A stretch of DNA of 58,618 bases from Mesotaenium endlicherianum (Eukaryota; Streptophyta; Zygnematophyceae; Zygnematales; Mesotaeniaceae). This document shows, in pieces, positions 23,450-34,859 of the stretch (within the stretch, counting starts at the first letter, position 1; every line of letters starts with the position of its first letter). The notes beneath the pieces were generated by a model. It saw only the letters and a list, made by a program, of their open reading frames with translations, was not told the DNA's origin and did not search any database. The stretch lies in contig WELA01006130.1 in NCBI GenBank assembly GCA_009602735.1, positions 202,832 to 261,449 on the forward strand, given 5' to 3'. The position numbers and the translations under genes were made by a program.

Positions 23450-23483
23450 TTGTCGAGGCGACAACAAGTTAAGTTGGAGGGAT
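23450..23483 (+). promoter_or_regulatory. D1 hairpin and polypurine tract
   Basis: A perfect 6-bp stem TTGTCG-AGG-CGACAA (23450-23464) is followed by AAGTTGGAGGGAT, which abuts the 3' LTR and should prime plus-strand synthesis. The same module precedes the 3' LTRs of D2, E and E-prime. Confidence 0.8.
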
Positions 23484-24204
23484 TGTAATGAATCAGTATA
23501 TTAGTGGATATAATATTCATTTAAATATAATAGTTAATTAAGTTCAGCCTGCTGAACTTTAGTTAATTAGTCAGTGTGCTAGACTTTACATAATTATCAA
23601 TTTAGTGACTCAGCCGGAAGCAGCAGGCTGAAGTCCATATAAGTGAGCTTGCTGACCCATTCTTTGACAGCCAGCTGACTTTCGTACTCGGTAGCAGCGA
23701 ACTGCCTTGATATGCACCTAAGTACGATATGCTAGATGAATGGCCAGATGACATCCCTATGATGGATGGCTATTCGGGATGATGGGAGATGGCGGTGAAT
23801 TTGGTTAACCGAGGTCCTACCAACGTGGTTAACTCCCGGGTAGGCGGTGCCATCGCACTGACCGTTGAACAGTAAACTCATTCCATGTACATATGCTAGG
23901 CATTGCTCTCGAGTTCGGCATTCGGAAACGAGGCCAACTCTCTTGTACAGCTTACTGAGAGAGATCTGAATCCAAAGCGAGAAGCCATTGATACACACTG
24001 TCTTCTAACCTTGCTTATGTATGAGTTTACTGATTTGCATTATTGATGCTAGTTTACACGCATTTGACTTACGAGTATTATTCACTGCTAGTGTGTTGTC
24101 CTTTGCCGTTTAATCAGTTAACGGAAAATACCATAAAGATTACTTGCTGATATAAAGATCTTTATTAATTGTTAATTGCCTATTTGGTGAGTCGATTCAT
24201 TTCA
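23484..24204 (+). repeat. D1 3' LTR
   Basis: It pairs with 16151-16870, with similar length (721 against 720) and scattered substitutions. It ends GATTCATTTCA and is followed by the GCTGC duplication. Confidence 0.95.
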
Positions 24205-25574
24205 GCTGCGAGGTCGGCAGAAACTTAGCACACTGCTTATATATCTAGATCGTCCCTATGACGAAGACACAAGCCTCCTTACACTTGACCAAGTGTACAG
24301 GTGGCATCCAAAAACATATAGCCAATTGGACCTAAGGCAAGTAGTCTAACCCCCTCTAGTATCCACATTGACTTCACATACAGCAGTCAACACACCGTAC
24401 AGATCCAAGTCTCGATATGCTGACCTATCTGAATCCCTCGCTGGCTCCAACAAGCCATAATCCCATAGTAAGACATGCCAAGCACCAAGGATGGCAACAC
24501 CCAAAGCTCATTCAACTCAAGCACTCAAAGTACTCATTGACCGCGGCTGCTTTTGAACACTTAACCCTTAATAAGTCATGCAAAATAAAAGAGAGTCAAA
24601 GGAAAGCCCTTGCGTCCATAAACCCAAGCGCTTAACCCCTTTAACCACATTAGGTCAAATAATCCAGCAGACTGACTTAACCTAAGTCAGCAATCACATA
24701 AGACCCGCATCCATAAACCTCAGCACACTGACTAAACCCATCTTAAGCTTATCCAAGCTCCTACGATTCCATCAAGTACCACAAAAGCACCGTCTCACAC
24801 ATAGCAAAAAATCAATGTGGCAAACGAGAGAAGCACACAATGTCACAGCCACGGTTGGGAGTAGGGGGTATCTGTAGGATGCCATTGTTGCTGCCGAAGC
24901 CTCTTCACATAGAAGTCGCAGCATGCTGAAGCTTGTGGACGACGTAGTGCACTTGGACCGTGGCGAGGATAACTTGTCGTCAATCCTTACTTGGAAACTT
25001 AAGATAGTAAATCATGTGTGCATGTGCTGTCTCAATTGCTCAACACATGCAGCCACACTCAAGCTCCCTCAACCTAACTACCACACAAATAATGAGAGAG
25101 GAACGTCTCTTGCAAAGCAACATGATTAAACCCTAAGAGATAGTACAACTGACTAACAAGTCCTCTAGCACAGCTGGAGTGCACACCCCTCTCTATACTA
25201 GCCGTGAATTGCATGTAACAACACACAACGACTATGATCAAGTGAGGTAAATGAGTCATATCTAGCTTGCTAGGCTGCAACTCCCTTGAGGCTGCCCTTG
25301 ATGCTTGCAGACACCTCTTCCATCAAGCCTCCACTTAAGGCTTCTCATTGCATGGATCCGTACACAAGAGGCTAGGAAAGTCAGGTTAGTATGCCGCATA
25401 ATTCATTGAGCCAAGAGACACTAGGTGAGTGGAAGGATCCTGGACACGATGTGCAATGCTCTACGTCTTACACTTCCCAAGCTCCACCTAGACTCAGCAC
25501 ACCACACAAGTAAGCCTCACACAATTACCTCATGAGACAAAGAAGACAAGCACGGACATTCAAGAAAGGACTTA
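24205..25574 (-). other. E-prime internal region, part 2 (non-coding)
   Basis: This is the 5' half of the E-prime interior, matching about 47165-48508 of E in reverse complement. No open frame is shared in an intact state between the two copies, so no gene is supported. Frames listed here by length alone are broken in E. Confidence 0.8.
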
Positions 25575-25586
25575 GCTTCGATACCA
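25575..25586 (-). other. E-prime primer-binding site
   Basis: On the minus strand this reads TGGTATCGAAGC, adjacent to the 5' LTR end, and is close to the initiator-Met site used by A and D. Confidence 0.85.
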
Positions 25587-25587
25587 C

Positions 25588-26776
25588 TGAAATGAATCTT
25601 GCTTATTCAAGATAAACATTTCATTTAAATATATAATATCAGAGAAAGGTGGAAGCGTGTAAAATCAGAGAGCGATCTTTGCCCTTAGAATGAATTCCGT
25701 TTCCTCATCTATACCCCTTGACTCACTTACCGTAATGTGTCATAGTTGCACACTAACACAAGGCACAAGAAAGAGGCGAGCTTGAGGACTAGAGCTTCTC
25801 CTTTAGAAACTCATGGCCTCTTGCCTACCAAGCATACAAGCATGTGTAAGCACATACACAACATCAGGGGACTGAATAGCAAAGGCGCTCTCATTTAAAT
25901 GACCATAAAGTAGCTAAAACACTTCCCACTGACTTAGGTGCAAAACCATAGAATTTGTCTGCTACGTGACCCCGAAATGTCAGAGGGCATAACTCTGTTA
26001 ATACTACTCCAAATTGAGCAAACGAAACGTCAACGAACGCATCTTGACGACATCTCTTTGAAACGTCCTAGTTTGCTCCATTTGGAGCACGGACGAGGAA
26101 GCCATGTCAATTTCTGTGAAAGATGGTCAAAATAGCGAACCCAAAAGTGCATGCACACAACACTTGCCAGTAGAAATCCGACTCAAAAGCCTACTGTCCA
26201 GAATGAGGGACCACGAGATTCAGCCTGCTATGTACCTCGTGACCACCTGGTTGACCACAGCGCAAAGTGCGCCGTTTTGTGGGAAACCCGTTAAGTTGGG
26301 ACCCACGAATCTAGGTATAACGACCATATTAATTGGTCGACTGACGAAAGTCCTAGCTGTTCAGCAGATTGACGACGACTCCGCCTGCCCAGGAGTTAAC
26401 CACACTGGTAGGACATTGGTTTACCAAATCTCAGTCGACCTCCCGACATTCAGTATACTACGATCACATGTGCCAATCTACAAATAATAATCCAAATGAA
26501 TATATCTATCCTCAGCGTACTGAAGCTAGCGAGCTTACTATATGTCAACCTACTGATATTATATCTTATATATAATTGATATATAACTTTCAACAAACCG
26601 CATTATGATACAAAAGTCATCCTGCTGACCTTTTCATCAAAGTCAGCAAACTCGCATGACATCGACATACATTCATTTAGATGAACTCGAACATGTGAGT
26701 ATATTGACATAATACTTATTTAGTGTTGTATTTATACATGCAATGAATTAAATAAATAATGCATTGATTCATTACA
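25588..26776 (-). repeat. E-prime 5' LTR
   Basis: This 1189-bp LTR on the minus strand begins TGTAATGAATCAATGC and ends GATTCATTTCA. It has only one copy of the unit that is present three times in the LTRs of E. It abuts element C at 26777. Confidence 0.92.
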
Positions 26777-26781
26777 TATGA

Positions 26782-27055
26782 GATCACACGTGAGCTGCTC
26801 CGCCGACGTCTGCGATCCGCCGTCCCACCTGTGCCAGCTACCTACGTGTCTCCCGCACCTCCCTCCATCCGCCATCCCGCAACTCCGTTGGCCACTCGTG
26901 TCACAGAGCTTGCTCCGTCGTTGCCACCCTCCACTCCAGGTGAGTTGTCTTCTGTGGCTCCCTCTTTCCTTCCTTCTCCATTGCAGGGCCCGCGGACATC
27001 TCGGTCAATACCCCCTCCCTCTTTTCTTACTCCGCTCGAACAACAACGTGCATTG
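26782..27055 (+). pseudogene. Element C Gag-protease linker, right part
   Basis: This is a short island of C between E-prime and A2. In one frame it reads ITRELLRRRLRSAVPPVPAT, then a Pro/Ser-rich stretch, then PPSFLTPLEQQRAL. That frame continues across the A2 insertion into the protease at 33696. Its last five bases, CATTG, are the A2 target duplication. Confidence 0.7.
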
Positions 27056-27558
27056 TGTAGTGATTTGAGTTATTATATATTAGTTTGCATACATTTTAAT
27101 GTTCTCAAATATATTTGGAGTAGTATTGTGTGGATTCAAGTGTGAATAGGTACTCTAGTGACTTGGTTCATGTCCTTTGAACCTTCTAAGGCATTTTTGA
27201 AGTTAGAGGAAAGACCTAGAAGAACTCCACGTGGCAAAAGTCAAATATGCCATTCTTAGGTCAAAAGGACATGTGTACATTATTCTAGAAAGAGGTGGCA
27301 AGTTTTGGGATGTGTTGGGTGCCAACACATCAACATACACCTTCCTAGAAATTACTTACGTAGCAAGTATATAAACAAGAGCTAGAACATAGAAAGACAT
27401 TCCAGAATCACTCTTGTACTTGCCAAAATCCAGAAATATATTAACTTTCAAGAAGCCATCTCTCTTTCAAGATTATACCACTTGTGTTCAAAGATCATTG
27501 TCATGAATAGATAAAGTATTCTATTTCACTAAGTACTTTATCTATCTGTTTCACTATA
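27056..27558 (+). repeat. A2 5' LTR
   Basis: The LTR starts TGTAGTGATTTGAG and ends CACTATA (CACTACA in the 3' copy). It differs from the 3' LTR mainly by an extra stretch of about 32 bases near 27490-27522 and a handful of substitutions, which suggests a recent insertion. AAGTATATAAACAAGAG near 27366 is a good TATA-box candidate. Confidence 0.95.
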
Positions 27559-27559
27559 G

Positions 27560-27571
27560 TGGTATCAAAGC
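27560..27571 (+). other. A2 primer-binding site
   Basis: TGGTATCAAAGC directly follows the LTR. It is one substitution from the usual plant initiator-Met tRNA complement. Confidence 0.9.
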
Positions 27572-27595
27572 TAGGCACTTTGGTAGCACAAAAAG

Positions 27596-28870
27596 ATGGC
27601 CGATCCTCAAGACCAACAGCAAGCTTTCGAAGGAGGCCCTTCCTCTCCAAGAGACCCTCCTCCAGCGCCGATGGGAGAGCCCACTCAAGAAAATCTGCAA
27701 CAACAAGAAGCACCTCAAGGAGGAGCACACCCTCCTCCAGCGCCGATGGGAGAGCCTACTCTAGGAAATCTGCAACAACAAGAAGCACCACAAGGAGGAG
27801 CACCGTCAAATCCCGTGGCAGCCGCTATAGCAAAGTTGACCCCACCACAAGGAGTTCCCGCCAATGAGTGGGCAGCCTTCCTAATGACCGTCCACAATCA
27901 AGTGGGCATGGCCACCTATGAAGCAACCGTGCAAGCGTCAAGAGAAGCTATGGCTGCCATGGTTGCCCCTATTGCGAGCAATGCTCAAAATCCAGCCCCG
28001 GCTCAAGCGCCTCCACAAGAGCCAACGAGAGCAAGGAAACTCATCAAGCCCGGCAAACCCGACACTTTCAACCCCGGGAAAGGTGCCAACCTGAATTTAT
28101 GGCTCTACCAAGTGGAGACGTACCTCGCGTTCCTTGAAGTACCCGAGGAGGACTACGTTCCCTTTGCCGTTACCTTACTTAGAGGAGCAGCAACATCATG
28201 GTGGCGTAACTATCAAGCGGCTATATATCAAGCTATGGCGCACCCCATGCTCGGCCAAGAGCCCCCACCATCATATGCAAGATGGGCAGATTTTCGTGAG
28301 GCCCTCAAATTCATGCCCATCAATGCGGAGAAGATTGCCCGAGGAAAGCTCCACCATCTCAAGCAAACAACGTCCGCTCAAGAGTATACATCCAGATTTC
28401 ACGCCCTCACTCTTGAGATCCCCAACATGTCTCTCGAGGAGAAGATTGACCGCTACATCTTTGGCCTCAAACCGAAGGTGGCAAAAGAAGTGGAATTACG
28501 CAACTTGACGAACTTCTCAAAGATCATTGAAGTGGCCCAAAAGGTGGATACCTTGGATTTCAAGCACTCCGTGCCTTCATCTTCACGGGTACCGGCGACG
28601 CGGGTGTACGCAGCCCCTTCCACATCCGAATCTGGACCCACACCCATGGAAATCGGAGTTATTAAAAGGGACCCCGCGGCTACCCGGAAGAGTGGAAAAT
28701 CCTCCAATGACACTTATGATGCAAGAAACCAGCAAGGAGTGAAAGCAAGACTCTCCCCGGTTGAAAAAGAAACTCTCATGACGGCTGGACTATGCTTTTA
28801 TTGCAAGGAAAAGGGCCATCGTGCACTTTCATGCCCCAAAAAGTTGTCAAAAAACGGACAGCGCCGGTAG
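27596..28870 (+). CDS. A2 Gag polyprotein
   Basis: This 424-residue Gag starts at the first ATG past the primer-binding site. Residues 20-68 hold two copies of a 24-residue Pro/Gln-rich unit (PPPAPMGEPT...NLQQQEAPQGGA). The retrotransposon Gag (capsid) domain spans about residues 145-330 (PDTFNPGKGANLNLWLYQVE, LRGAATSWWRNY, LKQTTSAQEYTSRFHALTLE). The zinc knuckle is CFYCKEKGHRALSC, an intact C-x2-C-x4-H-x4-C close to the C terminus. Its job is to assemble the particle and bind element RNA. The frame ends in TAG; pol begins downstream in the same frame after further stops. Length and layout fit a complete Ty3 Gag. Confidence 0.95.
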   Translation: MADPQDQQQAFEGGPSSPRDPPPAPMGEPTQENLQQQEAPQGGAHPPPAPMGEPTLGNLQQQEAPQGGAPSNPVAAAIAKLTPPQGVPANEWAAFLMTVHNQVGMATYEATVQASREAMAAMVAPIASNAQNPAPAQAPPQEPTRARKLIKPGKPDTFNPGKGANLNLWLYQVETYLAFLEVPEEDYVPFAVTLLRGAATSWWRNYQAAIYQAMAHPMLGQEPPPSYARWADFREALKFMPINAEKIARGKLHHLKQTTSAQEYTSRFHALTLEIPNMSLEEKIDRYIFGLKPKVAKEVELRNLTNFSKIIEVAQKVDTLDFKHSVPSSSRVPATRVYAAPSTSESGPTPMEIGVIKRDPAATRKSGKSSNDTYDARNQQGVKARLSPVEKETLMTAGLCFYCKEKGHRALSCPKKLSKNGQRR

Positions 28871-29002
28871 GCCAGGAGCCTACCACCCCAAGACCCACTT
28901 CACGAGAAGGCAACAAGCCAAGTGAGGTGGAGACCCCCGATTAAGACGACGTTCCAGCCCCAATGACTTTGAGGTTACCTTGGAGGAGAGAAGGTCCACA
29001 TC

Positions 29003-32000
29003 TTGGTGGATAGCGGAGCTCAAGGCAACTTCATTGCTGCAGATTTTGCCACCAAGCACGGTATTACTATGCGAACTCTTGACCACGACGAGGAGATTAT
29101 GATGCCCGATGGATTCTCCTATACTACCCCTTCCAAGAAGACGTACCCCTTGGCACTCTCTATCAAGTCCTTCAAGGATAGAGTAGTGTTCTCCCCCATG
29201 CAATTGGGCAAGTACGACGTCATCCTAGGGACGCCTTGGTTGACCAAGCACAACCCCCAAGTTGATTGGAGGACCGGTACTATCAAGATCAAGAATGACA
29301 TCACTTCAAGAATCTGTATTTTGCGCGCAATCCAGAATATCCAGACCCAAGACATCCAGAAGCCGGCACACGAGATACTATTGTCCGCCCTCCAACTCAA
29401 GAGACTTGTGAGGAAGGGACACGAGCTTCTTTTGGCCTTGATCACGCCAAAAGACATCAAGAAAGACATCGAGAGTCAAGAAGGCAGCCCCGTTCCCAAG
29501 GAGATACAAGAAGTCTTTGAGGACTACAAAGAAGTGTTCTCCCCGGAATTGCCCAAGGGCCTACCCCCCAAAAGATTCGTAGACCACAAGATAGAGTTGG
29601 AGCCCGGAAGCAAGCCCATCTCTCGGCCTACGTTCAAAATGTCATACACGGAGCTAGACGAAGTCAAGAAGCAAATCAAGGAGCTACTGGAGCATGGCTT
29701 CATTCGACCTAGCAAGTCGCCATTTGGAGCCCCGGTGCTATTTGTCAAGAAGAAAGATGGTACCTTGAGGATGTGTGTGGACTATCGCGCCCTCAACAAG
29801 ATCACCATCAAGAATCGATACCCGCTGCCGCGCATGGATGAGCTCATGGACCGGCTGGTTGGAGCCAAGTACTTCACGAAGATTGACTTACGGAGCGGCT
29901 ACCACCAGATTCGCATCGCAGAACCGGACATAGAGAAGACGGCATTCAGGACAAGATATGGACATTTTGAGTTCATGGTCCTGCCATTTGGACTCACCAA
30001 CGCGCCAGCAACTTTCATGACTATGATGAACACCATATTTCAGCCCATGTTGGACAGATTTGTGGTGGTATTCATCGATGACATCCTTATCTACAGCAAG
30101 ACCCTTGAAGAGCATGCGAGACACTTGAAAGAAGTCCTTGAAGTATTGAAGCAAAACAAGCTGTTTGCGAAGGAGTCAAAATGCGAGTTTGCCAAACAAG
30201 AAGTGGAGTTCCTAGGTCTCCACGTGACTGCTGATGGCATCAAGATAGACCCCAAGAAGACCACGGTGGTGGAGGAATGGCCAACCCCCACGACCAAGAA
30301 AGAACTCCAGTCATTCTTGGGATTTGCCAATTGGTACAGAAAATTCATCCAAGGCTTCTCGCACATAGCAGCCCCCCTGACAGATCTACTCAAGAAGGAC
30401 AGGCTATATACATGGACCGAGAAAGAGGAAGAGGCATTTCAAGAGTTAAAGCGAAGATTGACCACATCCCCGGTGCTCACACTCCCAAGTCCAAACCCAG
30501 ATTGGCCCTTCCACGTCATCACCGATGCATCTTCCTATGCAATAGGAGCAATCCTGCTTCAAGACCAAGGCAAGGGACTGCAGCCCATCGCCTACGAGTC
30601 AAGGAAGCTAAATCCAGCCGAGCAAAATTATACAACCACGGAGCGAGAGGCATTGGCGATTGTACATGCCTTGAAGGTTTGGCGCTGCTACGTTGAAGGA
30701 CGCAAAGTACTGGTCACCACGGACCACGAGGCGTTAAAGCACCTCCAGACGCAGCCGTATCTCTCAAGGAGACAAGCAAGATGGAGCGGATACTTGCAAC
30801 AATACAACATCACGATTCAGTACCAGCCCGGCAAGACAAACCCGGCTGACCCCCTCTCAAGACTGCAATTAAATGCAGTGATGGTATCCCTGAAGACAGA
30901 TCTGGAAGCTCGATTTTCAGCCGCCTATGAAAGAGACCCTTACTACAAGAACGGAGAAGCAGCCTTGGACCCATACAAGAAGCAAGAAGGCAATTATTGG
31001 GCGAGGCAAGACACGGGCCAGAGATGTGTTCCTAATCACTTAGACCTCCGGCTCTTGCTTCTACGAGAAGCACACGACAACCCTCTTGGAGAACACTTTG
31101 GAATCCTAAAGACCACGGGCTTCCTAGCCAGGACTTATTGTTGGCCAGGCATGTCTAAGCAAGTCAAGGAGTACTGCAGGAGCTGTGACACATGCCAAAG
31201 AGTCAAGCTATCATCCCAAAAGGCGGGAGGACTCCTCCAACCACTACCAATCCCCGAAAGACAATGGACGGACATCTCAATGGACCTTATCGTGGACTTG
31301 CCCGTGACACCTCGAGGCCATAATGCAATACTCACGGTGGTGGACAGACTTACCAAGATGGCTCATTTTATTCCCACGACGACTAAGGCTACAGCACCAC
31401 AACTTGCAAGACTCATCTTTGACAACATCTTCCGACTCCATGGACTACCATCAAGAATTGTGTCGGATAGAGATGCAAGATTCACAAGCCATTTTTGGAA
31501 AAATCTCTTCAAGAACTTCGGTACATCGCTGGATATGTCTACTGCCTACCACCCACAACCAGATGGGCAAACCAAGCGTATGAATCGTACCCTAAAGACC
31601 TCTCTAAAGGCCTACGTGTCTACCCTCGAGCAAGACTGGGACATGTACTTGACCCCCCTCGAGTTTGCCTACAACAACACTACGCAGGCCTCTATCCAAG
31701 AGTCCCCATTCTTCCTCAGCTATGGCTTCCATCCGACCACGCCACTGAGCTTCACGGCTGGCCTTGATGAAGTACCTGCAACCACAAATTTTATGGAGAC
31801 ATTAGAAGCAGCCCTTACAGCAGCGAAGAAAGCTCTACAACACGCGCAAGATACTCAAGCAAGAGTGGCGAACAGATCTAGAAGAGAAATTACGTACAGA
31901 GTGGGTGACAACGTGTTACTGTCATCCAAGAATATTTCCCTGAACAACAGGCCTGCCGGCAACAAGTTCTCTCCCAAGTATTTGGGACCCTTCAAGATTA

Positions 32001-32455
32001 TCCAGCAAGTCAACCCCGTTGCTTTCAAGCTAGAACTTCCCCAGACTATGCACATCGACCCCGTATTCCACGCTTCCCTCTTCAAGCCATATGTGCAACC
32101 CGACAACAAGTTCCCAGGATGTGTGACAACCCCACCAGCCCCAACAATAGTGGATGATCATTTGGAGTACGAAGTGGAAGACATAGTGGCTATGAGAAAT
32201 TTCAGGAGACAGCAGCAATACTTGATCAAGTGGAAAGGATATCCAGATTCGGAGAATAGTTGGGTGGCGGCGCACTACCTTGACAAAGTTCAGAGAAAGT
32301 TGAAGCGCTTCCATGCCGCCAACCCCCATCTTGGACCAGCCCCAAGTCTCTCTACTAGAAGCTCGAAGACTTCAGGGAGGCAGCCTGCCACCATCAAGAA
32401 GCAGCAGAAGACCCCTTGGAGGCAGCCTGCAAGAACAAGAAAGAGGAAAAATTGA
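29003..32455 (+). CDS. A2 Pol: protease-RT-RNase H-integrase-chromodomain
   Basis: This is a 1150-residue open pol. The protease has VDSGAQ at residues 2-7 and VILGTPWL. The RT has its catalytic FIDD at about 357-360, and RNase H has [10 protein letters not shown] and TTDHEAL. The integrase has a His/His/Cys/Cys zinc site. Its D,D,x core is unusual: the Glu of DGQTE, present in A1, is Lys (codon 31574-31576), which should abolish integration. The chromodomain near residues 1045-1105 ([29 protein letters not shown]) is followed by a basic tail. The listed ATG is just inside the protease; FEVTL coding sequence upstream (about 28960) is out of frame by one base, so the real protein starts further left. 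Whether pol is made by frameshift or readthrough cannot be told from this damaged copy. Confidence 0.93.
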   Translation: MVDSGAQGNFIAADFATKHGITMRTLDHDEEIMMPDGFSYTTPSKKTYPLALSIKSFKDRVVFSPMQLGKYDVILGTPWLTKHNPQVDWRTGTIKIKNDITSRICILRAIQNIQTQDIQKPAHEILLSALQLKRLVRKGHELLLALITPKDIKKDIESQEGSPVPKEIQEVFEDYKEVFSPELPKGLPPKRFVDHKIELEPGSKPISRPTFKMSYTELDEVKKQIKELLEHGFIRPSKSPFGAPVLFVKKKDGTLRMCVDYRALNKITIKNRYPLPRMDELMDRLVGAKYFTKIDLRSGYHQIRIAEPDIEKTAFRTRYGHFEFMVLPFGLTNAPATFMTMMNTIFQPMLDRFVVVFIDDILIYSKTLEEHARHLKEVLEVLKQNKLFAKESKCEFAKQEVEFLGLHVTADGIKIDPKKTTVVEEWPTPTTKKELQSFLGFANWYRKFIQGFSHIAAPLTDLLKKDRLYTWTEKEEEAFQELKRRLTTSPVLTLPSPNPDWPFHVITDASSYAIGAILLQDQGKGLQPIAYESRKLNPAEQNYTTTEREALAIVHALKVWRCYVEGRKVLVTTDHEALKHLQTQPYLSRRQARWSGYLQQYNITIQYQPGKTNPADPLSRLQLNAVMVSLKTDLEARFSAAYERDPYYKNGEAALDPYKKQEGNYWARQDTGQRCVPNHLDLRLLLLREAHDNPLGEHFGILKTTGFLARTYCWPGMSKQVKEYCRSCDTCQRVKLSSQKAGGLLQPLPIPERQWTDISMDLIVDLPVTPRGHNAILTVVDRLTKMAHFIPTTTKATAPQLARLIFDNIFRLHGLPSRIVSDRDARFTSHFWKNLFKNFGTSLDMSTAYHPQPDGQTKRMNRTLKTSLKAYVSTLEQDWDMYLTPLEFAYNNTTQASIQESPFFLSYGFHPTTPLSFTAGLDEVPATTNFMETLEAALTAAKKALQHAQDTQARVANRSRREITYRVGDNVLLSSKNISLNNRPAGNKFSPKYLGPFKIIQQVNPVAFKLELPQTMHIDPVFHASLFKPYVQPDNKFPGCVTTPPAPTIVDDHLEYEVEDIVAMRNFRRQQQYLIKWKGYPDSENSWVAAHYLDKVQRKLKRFHAANPHLGPAPSLSTRSSKTSGRQPATIKKQQKTPWRQPARTRKRKN

Positions 32456-33214
32456 CATGAGACACTCTTCTCTTCTAGCAGTTTCTGGACAGAAAACTAA
32501 CACTGCTATTGGTGATAGGTCTCTGCACAAGAAATTCTGAAAATTTATCTGATCGTAGTCCATGAGTAGTCGGTCATTTAGAGTCCAAGTTTGCTCAATT
32601 TGGAGCACTGGTGAGAGAGATATGATGCTCTAAGTAGAAGGGGGTCAGGCTGCAGGCATTGTAAGGGCAGAATATGCCTTCTGACATTGTACCCTCCCCT
32701 GAACTTGGAATGCTCTGAAGCTCAAGACTCTGGTAAATCATCTTACAGCGCCCAGTTTGAGACTTAGTTTGCATAATTTGGAGAAGTATAGAAGGACTTA
32801 TGATTTTCAGAAGTTTCTGCACAGATGTGGAGGAGTGTCTACTCTCTCAGCTCTCAACGACACTCCAGAAATTAGAATGCTCTCAAATTTGGTGACCCGG
32901 TAGAGTTCTCCGACGCAGTCCGTTTGGCTTTCAAATTTTTAGATTTGGAGCAGTTCTGTGGACGCTATGAAGTTTTGAATTTGTGGCAAATTTTGGGCCA
33001 ACTTGTACAATTTTCTTCATCATCAAGGAGTAGGCTAGCCAATAAGGTCACACCACCCACGACCTTGCCTAGTCTACCTTACATGTGTAGCACCTGACTT
33101 GGCGCCTTGGACTAATCCTCTTCACATGTGTGGCATCTGACTTGAAGCTGTTGACTAGTCTGCTCCACATGTGTAAGACCTTACTTGACGCGCCGAGACG
33201 TCGCTTTTTCTGTC
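32456..33214 (+). other. A2 3' noncoding region
   Basis: About 760 bases between the pol stop and the purine tract have no supported gene. Two stretches (about 32588-32610 and 32767-32785) share TTTGC...ATTTGGAG with the LTR of E. A nearby TATGCCTTCTGACATT (about 32669) also matches the E LTR. The remainder shows nothing recognisable. Confidence 0.7.
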
Positions 33215-33224
33215 GGGGGGGTGA
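33215..33224 (+). other. A2 polypurine tract
   Basis: GGGGGGGTGA ends exactly where the 3' LTR begins. Ty3 elements use such a tract to prime plus-strand DNA. Confidence 0.85.
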
Positions 33225-33695
33225 TGTAGTGATTTGAGTTATTATATATTAGTTTGCATATATTTTAATGTTTTCAAATATACTTGGAGTAGTATTGTGT
33301 GGATTCAAGTGTGAATAGGTACTCTAGTGACTTGGTTCATGTCCTTTGAACCTTCTAAGGCATTTTCGAAGTTAGAGGAAAGACCTAGAAGAACTCCACG
33401 TGGCAAAAGTCAAATATGCCATTTTTTGGTCAAAAGGACATGTGTACATTATTCTAGAAAGAGGTGGCAAGTTTTGGGATGTGTTGGGTGCCAACACATC
33501 AACATACACCTTCCTATAAATTACTTATGTAGCAAGTATATATACAAGAGCTAGAATATAGAAAGACATTCCATAATCACTCTTGTACTTGCCAAAATCC
33601 AGAAATATATAAACATTCAAGAAGCCATCTCTCTTTGTCTTGAATAGATAAAGTATTATATTTCACTAAGTACTTTATCTATCTGTTTCACTACA
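33225..33695 (+). repeat. A2 3' LTR
   Basis: This 471-bp LTR pairs with 27056-27558. It ends TTTCACTACA and is followed by the CATTG duplication and then element C protease. Confidence 0.95.
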
Positions 33696-33711
33696 CATTG
33701 CCTCGTAATGA

Positions 33712-34107
33712 CATGCTTGATAACCAACATGCCTGTCTTCTCATCGACGGTCTCGCTCTCCCCATGGTTGACACGGGGGCTCAGCCAGTCCTTTTGGGTG
33801 TAGTCATGTGTCAAAACCTTTGAATCACCGCAGCCAATCTTGAGCCTTGCCCAAACCCCGTGTCTACTGCCATGTTTGCCTTCAACCACACCGCATATCA
33901 AACCCGTCGTCGTATTCCCATTACACTCAATGCCCACACCCCAGCTGCTGTCACCCTCTACGCCCAATGCATGGTCACTGAGTCTACCTCTTATGACATT
34001 CTTCTGGGTCAAGAACTCAACTTGCTTATCGGGCTCACCATTGACTTATGGCAAGGCATAGCCACATACCAGGTTGATTTTGAGTCTTTAGGCCATCATA
34101 TGGGTTT
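33712..34107 (+). pseudogene. Element C aspartic protease
   Basis: The reading CLLIDGLALPMVDTGAQPVL contains the DTGA catalytic triplet of a retropepsin (33770-33781). It is followed by the flap-like RRRIPITLNAH and then STSYDILLGQELN, the conserved second half (ILG-type). An in-frame TGA at 33821-33823, where CGA is likely ancestral, interrupts it. The protease would mature the polyprotein. The piece is truncated on the right by D2 at 34108 and resumes at 43089. It belongs to C rather than A2 because it lies outside A2's target duplication and continues the 26782-27055 frame. Confidence 0.85.
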
Positions 34108-34825
34108 TGTAATGAATCAGTATATTGGTAGATATGATATTTATTTAATTATAATAGTTAATTATGTTCAGCCTGCTGAACTTTATGTAGTATTGAGTCT
34201 GCTGGACTATATATAATAATCAGTTTAATGACTCAGCCGGAAGCAGCAGGCTGAAGTCGACTTAAGTCAGCTTGCTGACACATTCTTTGACAGCCAGCTG
34301 ACTTTCGTACTCGGTACCAGCGTACTGCCTAGATATGCATCTAAGTGTGGTGTGCTAGATGAATGGCCAGATGACATCCCTAGGATGCATGGCGATTTGG
34401 GATGATGGGAGATGGCGGTGGATTTGGTTAACCGAGGTCCTACCAACGTGGTTAACTCCCGGGTAGGCGGTGCCATCGCTATGGCCGTTGAACAGTAAAC
34501 TCATTCCATGTACATATGCTAGGATTGCTTTCGAGTTCGGATTCGGAAACGAGGCCAACTCTCTTGTACAGCTTACTGAGAGAGATCTGAATCCAAGGCG
34601 AGAAGCCATTGATACGCACTGTCTTTTAACCTTGCTTATGTATGAGTTTACTGATTGCATTATTGATGCTAGTTTACTTGCATTTGACTTACGAGTATTA
34701 TTCACTGCTAGTGTGTTGTCCTTTGGCGTTTAACCAGTTAACGAAAAATACCATAAAGATTACAGGCTGATATAAAGGATCTTTATTAATTGTTAATCGC
34801 CTATTTGGTAAGTCGATTCATTTCA
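34108..34825 (+). repeat. D2 5' LTR
   Basis: This 718-bp LTR begins TGTAATGAATCAGTAT and ends GATTCATTTCA. It contains the block GGTTAACCGAGGTCCTACCA, which also occurs, diverged, in the E LTR. Confidence 0.95.
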
Positions 34826-34826
34826 G

Positions 34827-34838
34827 TGGTATCGGAGC
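34827..34838 (+). other. D2 primer-binding site
   Basis: TGGTATCGGAGC, identical to that of D1, starts one base past the LTR. Confidence 0.9.
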
Positions 34839-34859
34839 TCTTATCACAGTCTTCTTTGT

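Larger units (their letters stand above)
16151..24204 (+). mobile_element. Family D Ty3/gypsy chromovirus, copy D1, nested in E-prime
   Basis: The element has LTRs at 16151-16870 and 23484-24204, and GCTGC duplications at 16146-16150 and 24205-24209. The order is LTR, primer-binding site, Gag, protease, (RT deleted), RNase H, integrase, chromodomain, second ORF, hairpin, purine tract, LTR. Element E at 48497-48520 carries the uninterrupted target sequence. Damage includes a 112-base N gap, loss of the RT, and several stops or indels. Confidence 0.95.
12044..26776 (-). mobile_element. E-prime: LTR element without genes, inverted, carrying nested D1
   Basis: On the minus strand this element has a 5' LTR at 25588-26776, a primer-binding site at 25575-25586 and a 3' LTR at 12044-13957. 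The flanks GATGA (12039-12043) and TATGA (26777-26781) form a target duplication with one mismatch. The internal region matches element E (45825-52043) throughout but is interrupted by D1 (16151-24204). Without D1 and the solo-LTR-like insert it would be about 6 kb. It carries no intact open frame of its own. Confidence 0.9.
27056..33695 (+). mobile_element. Family A Ty3/gypsy chromovirus, copy A2, near-complete
   Basis: LTRs lie at 27056-27558 and 33225-33695, with exact CATTG duplications at 27051-27055 and 33696-33700. The order is LTR, primer-binding site, Gag, pol, 770-base noncoding tail, G-rich purine tract, LTR. It is the best-preserved element in the window and interrupts C between linker and protease. 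The lesions are a broken Gag-pol junction and a substituted integrase active site. Confidence 0.97.
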
